64,000 nt of DNA from Alkalihalophilus pseudofirmus OF4 (GTDB taxonomy: Bacteria; Bacillota; Bacilli; Bacillales; Bacillaceae_D), in NCBI RefSeq assembly GCF_000005825.2, contig NC_013791.2, forward strand, positions 434,001-498,000, written 5' to 3'. The notes beneath the pieces were generated by a model, which was given only the letters and a program-made list of their open reading frames with translations, was not told the DNA's origin and made no database searches. Shown in pieces: positions 35,166 to 42,852 of the stretch. The position numbers were made by a program, and so were the translations under genes. Positions within the stretch are counted from its first letter, which is position 1; each line of letters begins with the position of its first letter.

Positions 35166-35296
35166 GCTCCGTTGATTGGAGCGGAAGGCACCGACTCCTG
35201 CGGGATGTGCGTGGCCAGGGAAGACCCCACAGGGCGTAAGCCCGAGGAGGCTTCCGGACCGCCCGCGGAAAGCGTGAGCCTGCAGCGGAGATCAAC
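35166..35296 (+). repeat. Interspersed repeat type I, copy B
   Basis: Reverse-complement match of 21425-21560 (GACTCCTGCGGGATGTGCGTG, GGAAGACCCCACAG, GGACCGCCCGCGGAAAG). With copy B of type II it rebuilds the composite element in inverted orientation. A 90-codon open frame across it is a by-product of the repeat. Confidence 0.85.
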
Positions 35297-35353
35297 AATT
35301 ACTGCAGGGGACCCATTTTTCAGTGTACTTATGTCTTTTATGAGTAGAAGCGA

Positions 35354-35407
35354 CGAGGAGGCTCCCGGACCGCCCGCGGAAAGCGTGCGCTTGAAGCGGA
35401 GATCAAC
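35354..35407 (+). repeat. Partial tandem copy of repeat type I
   Basis: Repeats the last part of the type I block (CGAGGAGG, CCGGACCGCCCGCGGAAAG, AAGCGGAGATCAACA) 111 bases after the first. Confidence 0.8.
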
Positions 35408-35472
35408 ACTTATGGCAGGAGGGACTCTTTCAATGTGCGCGTGACAAGCGGTGTCCTTCTGACTTTTTAGAA

Positions 35473-35499
35473 CAAAAAAGCGCCCTGATGAAGGCGCTC
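35473..35499 (-). terminator. Minus-strand terminator without an obvious gene
   Basis: Stem AGCGCC/GGCGCT with a six-T run on the minus strand. No minus-strand gene lies upstream of it (35500-37256), so a small antisense or regulatory RNA is possible. Confidence 0.5.
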
Positions 35500-35541
35500 A
35501 AAATAGGAGGTCATGACGGAGGTTTGGCGGAGAAAGTTTTT

Positions 35542-35622
35542 ATGCAGCAACGCATAAGTCAAAATAAAAGAATAATAGAGCGTTTGCTGACCCTTGATGT
35601 TTCTCACATTCATCAAGAATAA
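35542..35622 (+). CDS. Possible 26-aa small ORF
   Basis: Frame MQQRISQNKRIIERLLTLDV then SHIHQE, preceded at a long distance by GGCGGAG. Lies between two terminator hairpins. Basic helix-like. Only weak support; it may be chance. Confidence 0.2.
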   Translation: MQQRISQNKRIIERLLTLDVSHIHQE

Positions 35623-35729
35623 TACAGTGTACGTAGATTCAGCAGATTTGCATAGACTAACCGACAGTATTTACATAAAATCCGCTGATGATGATAGGGC
35701 CATATCATTGGCATACTAAGCAAATGGTT

Positions 35730-35764
35730 GAACTCTCTCGTTTTAACGAGGAGTTCTCTTTTTA
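35730..35764 (+). terminator. Plus-strand terminator upstream of the sigma-54 activator
   Basis: Arms GAACTCTCTCG and CGAGGAGTTC around TTTTAA, then TCTTTTT. Ends a transcript from about 35500-35730, of unknown nature. Confidence 0.75.
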
Positions 35765-35781
35765 TGCAAAAATGTATTATC

Positions 35782-35797
35782 TATTCAAAAATGAATA
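35782..35797. promoter_or_regulatory. Palindromic site 1 upstream of the sigma-54 activator
   Basis: TATTCA-AAAA-TGAATA. The same motif with a 4-base spacer recurs at 35854. Confidence 0.5.
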
Positions 35798-35853
35798 AAG
35801 CCAGTGTACAATAAGATAAATTCTGAAAATACATAAAAATAAAATAATTATTT

Positions 35854-35869
35854 TATTCATAGATGAATA
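35854..35869. promoter_or_regulatory. Palindromic site 2 upstream of the sigma-54 activator
   Basis: TATTCA-TAGA-TGAATA inside the longer perfect repeat TTATTCAT-AG-ATGAATAA (35853-35870), 19 bases before the start codon. Likely an autoregulatory operator. Confidence 0.55.
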
Positions 35870-35888
35870 ATACTCAGGAGGATACGAC

Positions 35889-37256
35889 ATGAGGATGAGC
35901 AAAGCGGAAGAGAGTGAAGAAATATTAAATGCACTAAAAGATGATTTACTAGTAACAGACAAAAATGGTCAAATCTTAAGGGTGAGCGAAGAAACAAAAG
36001 CATTATATGGAATAGAGGAGAGAGAGATTGTAGGGGCTTCTGTATATGACCTAGAAAGACAAGGGGTTTTTACTCCAATCGTGACGCCTCTTGTGCTAAA
36101 AAAGAAGGATCGTGTCAATATTATTCAAACGACAAACAAAGGTAGAAAGTTGTTAATTACCGGAGTGCCAGTCTTTGATGAAGAAGGAGAAGTGTATAGG
36201 ATCGCATCGTATTCTCATGACATTACTGAAATGGTGAATATGAAGCACTTCCTAGCAGAGATGCAAGATGAGATGGAAAGGGTCAAAAATGAAATCGAGG
36301 TTCTGCGCAATCAACAGATGAAAAACACAGGCTTTGTCGGGAACTCGTATGAAATGAAAAAATGTTTATCCGTCGCAAAACAGGTGGCGGAAGTTGATGT
36401 GAACGTTCTCATTCTAGGAGAGTCGGGTGTAGGGAAGACTCATTTAGCAAAGCTTATTCACAGGGAGAGCGGGCGTTGTAATAAGCCGTTTATTGAAGTG
36501 AACTGCGGAGCTATTCCTGAAAGTCTTTTTGAATCAGAGTTCTTTGGGTATGAAGCAGGGTCTTTTACCAGTGCAAATAAAAAAGGAAAGCTTGGTTTAG
36601 CAGAGCTAGCCGAAGGGGGAACGCTTTTTTTAGATGAAATAGGAGAGCTGTCTCTTCCATTACAAGTAAAGGTCTTACGTTTTATCCAAGAAAAACAGTT
36701 TTACCGTGTAGGGGGTACAAAGCCGAGAACAGTTGATTTCAGGCTGATTGCTGCAACAAACCAGCCGTTAGAGCAGCTAGTTCAAGAAAAGAAATTTAGA
36801 GAAGATCTCTATTTTAGATTGAATGTTGTTCCAATCCGCATTCCTCCGTTAAGAGAGCGGACAACGGATATTCTCCCGCTGCTCGACCATTTTGTTGAAC
36901 AGTTCTCAAAGAAATATAACCGCAGCAGGCTGCTTGATGATGCGGTGAAACAGCAATTATTTAAGCAGCCGTGGCCAGGAAATATTCGAGAACTCATTAA
37001 TTTAATTGAGAGGCTTGTAGTTGTTTCTACTTCAGAAATCATTACAATGAATGATTTGCCTGAATCTTATTACCTTCCGTATGGACAAGCTTTAGAGCTA
37101 GAAGAGAAGACGCTGCCTGAGATCCTTGAAGGAGTCGAGAGAGAGGTTCTCCAAAAAGCTAAAACTCAATATAGGACCACTGTTGAGATGGCAAAATATT
37201 TAGGTGTCAGTCAACCTACAATAGTCAGAAAATTAAGCAAATATAAAATAAAATGA
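35889..37256 (+). CDS. PAS-AAA-HTH sigma-54-dependent activator
   Basis: 455 aa, start after CAGGAGG. PAS domain about 15-115 (LLVTDKNGQILRVSEETKALYGIEE), AAA+ domain about 145-380 with Walker A GESGVGKT, Walker B TLFLDEIGEL and arginine-finger region FREDLYFRLNVVPIRIPPLRER, and a C-terminal Fis-type HTH (MAKYLGVSQPTIVRKL). The sigma-54 contact loop is GSFTSA instead of the usual GAFTGA (FFGYEAGSFTSANKKGK). It immediately precedes a -24/-12 promoter, so it probably activates the downstream yjiH operon in response to a small metabolite sensed by PAS. Confidence 0.92.
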   Translation: MRMSKAEESEEILNALKDDLLVTDKNGQILRVSEETKALYGIEEREIVGASVYDLERQGVFTPIVTPLVLKKKDRVNIIQTTNKGRKLLITGVPVFDEEGEVYRIASYSHDITEMVNMKHFLAEMQDEMERVKNEIEVLRNQQMKNTGFVGNSYEMKKCLSVAKQVAEVDVNVLILGESGVGKTHLAKLIHRESGRCNKPFIEVNCGAIPESLFESEFFGYEAGSFTSANKKGKLGLAELAEGGTLFLDEIGELSLPLQVKVLRFIQEKQFYRVGGTKPRTVDFRLIAATNQPLEQLVQEKKFREDLYFRLNVVPIRIPPLRERTTDILPLLDHFVEQFSKKYNRSRLLDDAVKQQLFKQPWPGNIRELINLIERLVVVSTSEIITMNDLPESYYLPYGQALELEEKTLPEILEGVEREVLQKAKTQYRTTVEMAKYLGVSQPTIVRKLSKYKIK

Positions 37257-37260
37257 TTAA

Positions 37261-37277
37261 TTGGTACATTTATTGCA
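37261..37277 (+). promoter_or_regulatory. Sigma-54 (-24/-12) promoter
   Basis: TTGGTAC-ATTTA-TTGCA: GG at 37263-37264 and GC at 37275-37276, the exact 12-base register. It lies 68 bases before the YjiH gene, right after the sigma-54 activator gene. Confidence 0.85.
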
Positions 37278-37344
37278 TTATAAAAAGTTACACATCTAGA
37301 GAAGCATGTAGGTCTAAAACTAAAGGGTAAGGTGAGGTGCTTTT

Positions 37345-38736
37345 ATGGAGTTAGAGAAAAAGGAGATTTTAGTTTCAGAGTTTGAACGAGAAGAAACGAT
37401 GACCACAACCAACAAGTTGAAATTCATTATCCCATCAATAGTGGGCTTGTTTCTATTCCTTATTCCATTAAATTATGGTGGGAAATGGACCATTGGAGTC
37501 GGAATTTTAGCTGAAACTGCTCAGGGAATAACTGCTGATTATCTCCCAGCCTTTATGGTAGCTGTGCTCTTATTATCGGTTGTATTAACAATCGCAGCAA
37601 ACGTAGCCAAGCCTCAATGGATTATGAACTCTGCTTTTCTTAAAGGCTTATTTCATGTCAGCGGCTTTTGGCTGGTGATGCGAGCAGCAGGAGCATTGTT
37701 TGCCGTTATGGTCATTTTTGAAATAGGACCTGCCTTTATCTGGGATGCTTATACAGGAGGGACTGTTCTGTATGAATTAGTTCCCGTACTCACGAAGTGG
37801 TTTCTATTTGCCGGCCTTCTTATGCCTTTATTACTGGAGTTTGGATTAATGGACTTTATTGGAACTTCACTTAGAAAAGTGATGCGCCCTTTATTCCGTC
37901 TTCCGGGCAGGTCCTCCATTGATGCGGTTGCTTCTTGGATGGGAAGCGGTACGGTAGGGGTGCTTATAACCACAAAGCAGTATGAGGAAGGATTCTATAC
38001 AAAACGCGAAGCAGCGGTCATTGCGACGAATTTCTCTGTTGCATCTATCGCGTTTAGCTTAGTCGTCATTAGTTTTATCGGTCTTGATTATATGTTTATT
38101 CCATTTTATTTGACGGTTATCGTGGCAGGGTTGATTGCAGCCATTATCTGTCCTAGAATTCCGCCGCTCTCAAGAAAAGCGGATACGTATTATGAGGGAG
38201 CTGGAAAACAAATATCAGAAGAAGTGCCCGAGGGGAAAACGAGCAGACAGTGGGCGTTAGAAAGAGCTGTAGCTACAGCTTCAAAAGTGAAAAGTGTGAA
38301 AGGTGTAGCAACTAAAGGTTTTCAAAATGTTTTAGATATTTGGTTCGGGCTCATCCCGCTTGTCATGGCGTTAGGGACGATTGCTTTAATTGTTGCCGAA
38401 TATACATCTATCTTTACTTATTTATCCTATCCTTTTGTACCGATCCTAGAATTACTTAGAATCCCTGAGGCGCAAGCTGCTGCCCCGGCGTTACTTGTAG
38501 GCTTTGCAGACATGTTTTTGCCTGCTGTGGTGGGGAGCGGCATTGAAAGTGAGTTAACGCGCTTTGTGATTGCAGCTGTTTCAATGACTCAGCTTATCTA
38601 TATGTCTGAAATTGGAATTTTACTGCTTCGTTCAAAGATTCCTTTGAGCCTGCTTGATTTAGTTATTGTATTTTTCCAGCGTACGATTATTACATTACCG
38701 ATTATTGTGTTCATGGCGCACGTCTTTTTCTTCTAA
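37345..38736 (+). CDS. YjiH-family membrane protein (nucleoside-recognition/GATE domain)
   Basis: 463 aa, about 10-11 membrane helices, YjiH/GATE family. Motifs KFIIPSIVGLFLFLIPLNYGG, RPLFRLPGRSSIDAVASWMG, GVLITTKQYEEGFYTKREAA, FVGFADMFLPAVVGSG-like region (VGFADMFLPAVVGSGI). Probable permease or channel, substrate unknown. First gene after the sigma-54 promoter, hence its regulated entry point; cotranscribed with the aminotransferase. Confidence 0.88.
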   Translation: MELEKKEILVSEFEREETMTTTNKLKFIIPSIVGLFLFLIPLNYGGKWTIGVGILAETAQGITADYLPAFMVAVLLLSVVLTIAANVAKPQWIMNSAFLKGLFHVSGFWLVMRAAGALFAVMVIFEIGPAFIWDAYTGGTVLYELVPVLTKWFLFAGLLMPLLLEFGLMDFIGTSLRKVMRPLFRLPGRSSIDAVASWMGSGTVGVLITTKQYEEGFYTKREAAVIATNFSVASIAFSLVVISFIGLDYMFIPFYLTVIVAGLIAAIICPRIPPLSRKADTYYEGAGKQISEEVPEGKTSRQWALERAVATASKVKSVKGVATKGFQNVLDIWFGLIPLVMALGTIALIVAEYTSIFTYLSYPFVPILELLRIPEAQAAAPALLVGFADMFLPAVVGSGIESELTRFVIAAVSMTQLIYMSEIGILLLRSKIPLSLLDLVIVFFQRTIITLPIIVFMAHVFFF

Positions 38737-38776
38737 GTGAACGTACATTGATTATTTATGAAAGGGAGCGAGGCAA

Positions 38777-40114
38777 ATGAGTGCGGATTGGAGTTACCTG
38801 CGAGAAAAATCAGCTTCACGATTAGCACCCAGCATGGCAAAAGATCACCCTAATTTACCTGTAGTAAAAGAAGAAGGCTGTTATTACTACGGGGTAGATG
38901 GGGTGAAATATTTGGATTTCACATCAGGAATTGCAGTGACAAATGTGGGACATCGTCATCCGAAGATTGTTCAGGCTATTAAGGAAGCAGCTGATCATTT
39001 AACCCATGGACCGATTGGTGTCATTCAATATGAATCTATTTTAAAATTAGCAGATGAGCTCGCTGATATTCTGCCTGGTGATCTTGATTGTTTCTTTTTT
39101 GCAAACAGCGGGACAGAAGCAATTGAAGGGGCGTTAAAGTTAGCTAAATTTGTAACGAAGCGGCCTTATGTCGTTTCATTTACAGGATGCTTTCATGGCC
39201 GGACTCAAGGGTCACTTGGGGTAAGCACATCCAAAAGCAAGTATCGAAAATTTCTGCAGCCAAATGGGTTAACTTACCAGGTTCCTTACTTTAAACCGTC
39301 TGATCCAAGAATTCTTGATGAGGAAGGGGAAGTCGTAGAATCTCTAGCGTGTGAGCTGCTAGAAGAAGAGTTTACGAACCTATTTAAATATCACGTATCA
39401 TCTGAGGAAGTAGCAGCGGTGATCTTAGAGCCCGTTCTTGGAGAAGGCGGATATATAATCCCGCCTGCCTCTTGGTTAGCTAAGGTAAGGGAGATTTGTA
39501 ACCGTCACGATATACTACTGATATTTGATGAAGTCCAAACAGGGTTTGGCCGCACAGGAGAATGGTTTGCGGCTCAAACTTTCGGGGTCACTCCAGATAT
39601 TATGGCAATTGCTAAAGGAATTGCTTCAGGTTTGCCGCTTAGTGCAACGGTAGCAAATCACAAGCTGATGCAGCAATGGCCGCTTGGAAGCCACGGAACA
39701 ACCTTTGGAGGAAACCCGATAGCTTGTTCAGCTGCATTAGCCACTTTAGACGTTCTAAAAGAAGAAAATCTATTAGATAACGCCAGAGAAGTCGGTGCCT
39801 ATGCAAGAGAGAGGCTCAATTTATTAAAAGAGAAGTATGAGATGATTGGAAGCATCCGTAGTGTCGGGTTAATGATTGGGATAGAGATCATTGATCCACA
39901 AACAAAGAAGCCAGACGGAGCTGCAGTGCTGAGGATATTAGATTTAGCCCTGCAGGAAGGTGTTTTATTTTATCTATGCGGCAATGAAGGAGAGGTCATT
40001 CGAATGATCCCGCCGCTTAGCGTGACAAAAGAGCAAATTGACGATGGTTTAGATATGCTTCAGCGTGCGTTAGTAAAGTATAAAGAAGAAACGCATCAGC
40101 CAGCATCCCTCTAG
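38777..40114 (+). CDS. Class III PLP aminotransferase (GABA/beta-alanine type)
   Basis: 445 aa. Class III motif [23 protein letters not shown] lysine in [13 protein letters not shown], phosphate region [19 protein letters not shown], and [14 protein letters not shown] near the N-terminus. Closest to 4-aminobutyrate or omega-amino acid transaminases, moving an amino group to pyruvate or 2-oxoglutarate. Start after AAAGGGAGCGAGG, 41 bases from the yjiH stop, so in the sigma-54 operon. Confidence 0.9.
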
Positions 40115-40250
40115 TATGCCATTCATTTAAGGACCGCCTTCTAGTTATAATTGTTTTATCTTGTACTTATCGCAAAGACATGATATCAATAGATTATAAA
40201 ACTATTTACCTATATCTATTGTATGGTGTAAAAGTGGATGAGGTGGAAGA

Positions 40251-41087
40251 ATGAGTACGGGTAAAACAGATCAAGAAATATTAGATTCCATTGTTACCGC
40301 AGCTCCATTTATTCAAAAAGCGGCTAAAGAAGAAATTGCCATATCTATATGTGACCATGAAACATGGCTGTTGCAGCTAGATCACCCTAATCTAGTACTT
40401 GGTAATAAAACCGGTGACCCTGTATCTAAAGAAGATCCAGTCATTCAAAGTGCTTTAAATGGAAAGGGCGAGATGGGGCGGCCTCCGTTTGAGGTTTACG
40501 GCATTCATTTCTTTGGGAAAACGACGCCGATCATGAACGAGGGCAGAGTGATTGGGGCCATAGGGATGGCTTATAATATTGAAGTATTAATGAAAATGGA
40601 GAAAAATGTAGAGAAGCTCAATGACATTACAGTGAGCATTCAGAAGTTAATTGAACAGATCATTTCTCAAGCTGATCAGCTTCAAGAGACGAATAATGAA
40701 TTATATCAGCTATCTGAGAGGTCAAAAGAGAATTCTGAAGAGGTTAACCATATCCTTGAATTGATGAATAAGATCTCAAGACAGACGAATATTTTAGGTT
40801 TGAACGCTAACATCGAAGCGGCACGAGCTGGTGATGCTGGAAGGGGATTCTCTGTTGTAGCAAATGAGGTTCGTACGATCTCTAAGGAGACAGCAGCGTC
40901 ATCAGATAAAATTAATGAGTCCATTACACTCATTAAAGGAAACTTAGAACAGATGATTGATAGTTTATCGACGATAAGAGGGCTGACAACTGAACAGACT
41001 GAACTTGTTAAGAATGCTGCCCAAACGCTTGATACTCTATCAACCATTATCTATCAGCTGCATGATTATATGAAGACATTAGGCTAA
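40251..41087 (+). CDS. Soluble chemotaxis transducer (YfmS-like)
   Basis: 278 aa, no membrane span. N-terminal sensor about 1-120 of a PAS/Cache-like character (GRPPFEVYGIHFFGKTTPIMN, then GRVIGAIGMAYNI), C-terminal MCP signalling hairpin with tip ISRQTNILGLNANIEAARAGDAGRGFSVVANEVR. Lacks HAMP and most methylation helices, like Bacillus YfmS. Likely detects a cytoplasmic metabolite and signals to CheA. Start after GATGAGGTGG. Its own promoter is probable (136-base gap). Confidence 0.88.
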   Translation: MSTGKTDQEILDSIVTAAPFIQKAAKEEIAISICDHETWLLQLDHPNLVLGNKTGDPVSKEDPVIQSALNGKGEMGRPPFEVYGIHFFGKTTPIMNEGRVIGAIGMAYNIEVLMKMEKNVEKLNDITVSIQKLIEQIISQADQLQETNNELYQLSERSKENSEEVNHILELMNKISRQTNILGLNANIEAARAGDAGRGFSVVANEVRTISKETAASSDKINESITLIKGNLEQMIDSLSTIRGLTTEQTELVKNAAQTLDTLSTIIYQLHDYMKTLG

Positions 41088-41090
41088 GCG

Positions 41091-41126
41091 AAAATACTCT
41101 ATCAGGTGATGATAGGGTATTTTTTA
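41091..41126 (+). terminator. Terminator after the transducer gene
   Basis: Arms AAAATACTCTATCA and TGATAGGGTATTTTTT around GGTGA. Confidence 0.88.
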
Positions 41127-41247
41127 GGCTATTTGAACCAAATCGGACTAATCGTTAAATGATCTGACACTACAGACGCTATCTAAGACAGTCATTTTTA
41201 CAAAGTGTCAAATCATTCTCGTTATTTTAGAAACATCTTGTACAATT

Positions 41248-41263
41248 AAATATTTGAATATTT
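41248..41263. promoter_or_regulatory. AT-rich palindrome before the M20 hydrolase operon
   Basis: AAATATT-TG-AATATTT, perfect 7-bp arms, 40 bases before the start codon, with TTGTAC upstream (41239-41244). Candidate operator over a promoter. Confidence 0.35.
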
Positions 41264-41303
41264 AGAATAGAATAAAGATAACACTTTTATTGGGGGGATC
41301 AGA

Positions 41304-42569
41304 ATGAAAACCACATACACAGCTTCAAGCTTAACCGTAAATAAGGAACGACTCCAGTCACGCATTGAGGAGCTCGCTGAAATTGGGAAGATTGCTGAAA
41401 CTGGAGTATGCAGACTTACCTTGTCAAAAGAAGATAAAGAAGCTGTCCTAAAAGTAAAAGGCTGGATGGAAGAAGCTGGCCTCGAGACGAAAATAGATGA
41501 TTTTGGGAACTTAATCGGGCAATGGGCAGGTGCTGATGACAGCCTGCCGATCCTAGTCGTAGGCTCTCATATAGATAGTCAGCCGTATGGCGGCAGATTT
41601 GATGGAGTCATTGGAGTTCTTGGTGCTCTTGAAGTTGTACAAACAATGAGAGAGAAAGGGGTCCAGCCTAATCGTACAATAGAGGTTATCGCATTCAGTG
41701 ATGAAGAAGGATGTCGCTTTGATAAAGGCTTGTTCGGAGTAAGAGGCATCTTGAATCAGCTAGAAAAGGGAGAGCTTGATCGGGTGGATAAGGACGGGAT
41801 TTCACGCAGAGAAGCCTTAATTGAGTTTGGGTGCAATCCAGATGAATTAGCAAAATCTGTTTACCCAGAGGGGCGGATTGGTGAATTTCTTGAGCTGCAT
41901 ATTGAACAAGGACCGATCCTTGATCGCAGCGAGGTGCCGGTTGGAATTGTGACAGGTATATCTGGTCCGCTCTGGCTGACGTTAGACATTCAAGGGTTTG
42001 CCGGACATGCGGGCTCTGTTCCAATGTCTTATCGTCAAGATGCACTCGTTGCGGCAGCTGAAGTTACTCTGACGTTAAATGAGCTTGCCACAATGGATCC
42101 GGAAGCACCGACTGTAGCGACGGTTGGAAAAATGGAGGTATTCCCTAACTCGAGAAACATCATTCCAGAACGAGTTCGGATGACCATTGATCTGCGTGAT
42201 ATTGACCTCGAGAGAAGGAGAGATATTGAAGCGGCTCTTTATCAATCCATTGATCATATTTGTGAGAAACATCAAGTAACCCATACGATCCGTGTTGATA
42301 CAGAGAGTGATCCTAGATATTGTGCAGAAGAGATTATGAATGATATGCGTGCTTCTGCGATTGAGATGTTTGGAACTTCTGTCCCTGAATTAATGAGCGG
42401 ACCATTCCATGATGCTTTAGCGATGTCGACCGTATGTGATTACGGCATGATCTTTGTCCGTTGTAAAGATGGGATCAGTCATAACCCAAAAGAGAGTGCA
42501 GAATTCGATGATATTACACTTGGTACAGAGCTATTGTATCAGACGGTTTTAAAAAGAGCTGCGAAGTAG
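41304..42569 (+). CDS. Zn-dependent N-carbamoyl-amino acid hydrolase / allantoate amidohydrolase family (M20)
   Basis: 421 aa, M20 family, AmaB/HyuC-type. Dinuclear metal ligands His89 and Asp100 (VVGSHIDSQPYGGRFDGVIG), catalytic and bridging Glu134-135 (FSDEEGCRF), HIEQGPILD and late His in SGPFHDALAMSTV. Members release CO2 and NH3 from N-carbamoyl L-amino acids, ureidopropionate, or allantoate. First gene of a four-gene operon (DUF3311, symporter, M20 deacylase). Confidence 0.9.
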   Translation: MKTTYTASSLTVNKERLQSRIEELAEIGKIAETGVCRLTLSKEDKEAVLKVKGWMEEAGLETKIDDFGNLIGQWAGADDSLPILVVGSHIDSQPYGGRFDGVIGVLGALEVVQTMREKGVQPNRTIEVIAFSDEEGCRFDKGLFGVRGILNQLEKGELDRVDKDGISRREALIEFGCNPDELAKSVYPEGRIGEFLELHIEQGPILDRSEVPVGIVTGISGPLWLTLDIQGFAGHAGSVPMSYRQDALVAAAEVTLTLNELATMDPEAPTVATVGKMEVFPNSRNIIPERVRMTIDLRDIDLERRRDIEAALYQSIDHICEKHQVTHTIRVDTESDPRYCAEEIMNDMRASAIEMFGTSVPELMSGPFHDALAMSTVCDYGMIFVRCKDGISHNPKESAEFDDITLGTELLYQTVLKRAAK

Positions 42570-42596
42570 AGCACTTCATTTAAGGGGGGACGGTTG

Positions 42597-42833
42597 ATGT
42601 TTAAACGATATCCTAAAAAGAAGAAAATCTTGTACAGCTTGATCATCCTATGCTTTATCGTACTTGAGACGCCGCTTATCTTATTAGCGAATACGACGGA
42701 ACCGTTTGTTTTAGGAATGCCATTTTTCTTGTTTTGGAATTTAGTATGGTGGTTTGTACTCACCGGATTATTTTTCATTGGCTATATGACAAATTGGGGC
42801 AGTGCTGAAAGTAAAGAGGCTGATATCAGTTGA
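42597..42833 (+). CDS. DUF3311-type small membrane subunit of symporter
   Basis: 78 aa, two membrane helices (ILYSLIILCFIVLETPLILL, then LGMPFFLFWNLVWWFVLTGLF). ATG start at 42597 follows AAGGGGGGA. DUF3311 genes regularly precede sodium:solute symporters in Gram-positive bacteria and are thought to be a small subunit. Same order as the 49-aa protein at 15247. Confidence 0.85.
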   Translation: MFKRYPKKKKILYSLIILCFIVLETPLILLANTTEPFVLGMPFFLFWNLVWWFVLTGLFFIGYMTNWGSAESKEADIS

Positions 42834-42852
42834 GATGTAGGGGGGATGGAAG

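Noticed and set aside
35172-35444. 90-codon open frame across the type I repeat
   Set aside because: It is an in-frame read of interspersed repeat DNA; no ribosome site, and the same sequence recurs non-coding at 21425-21560.
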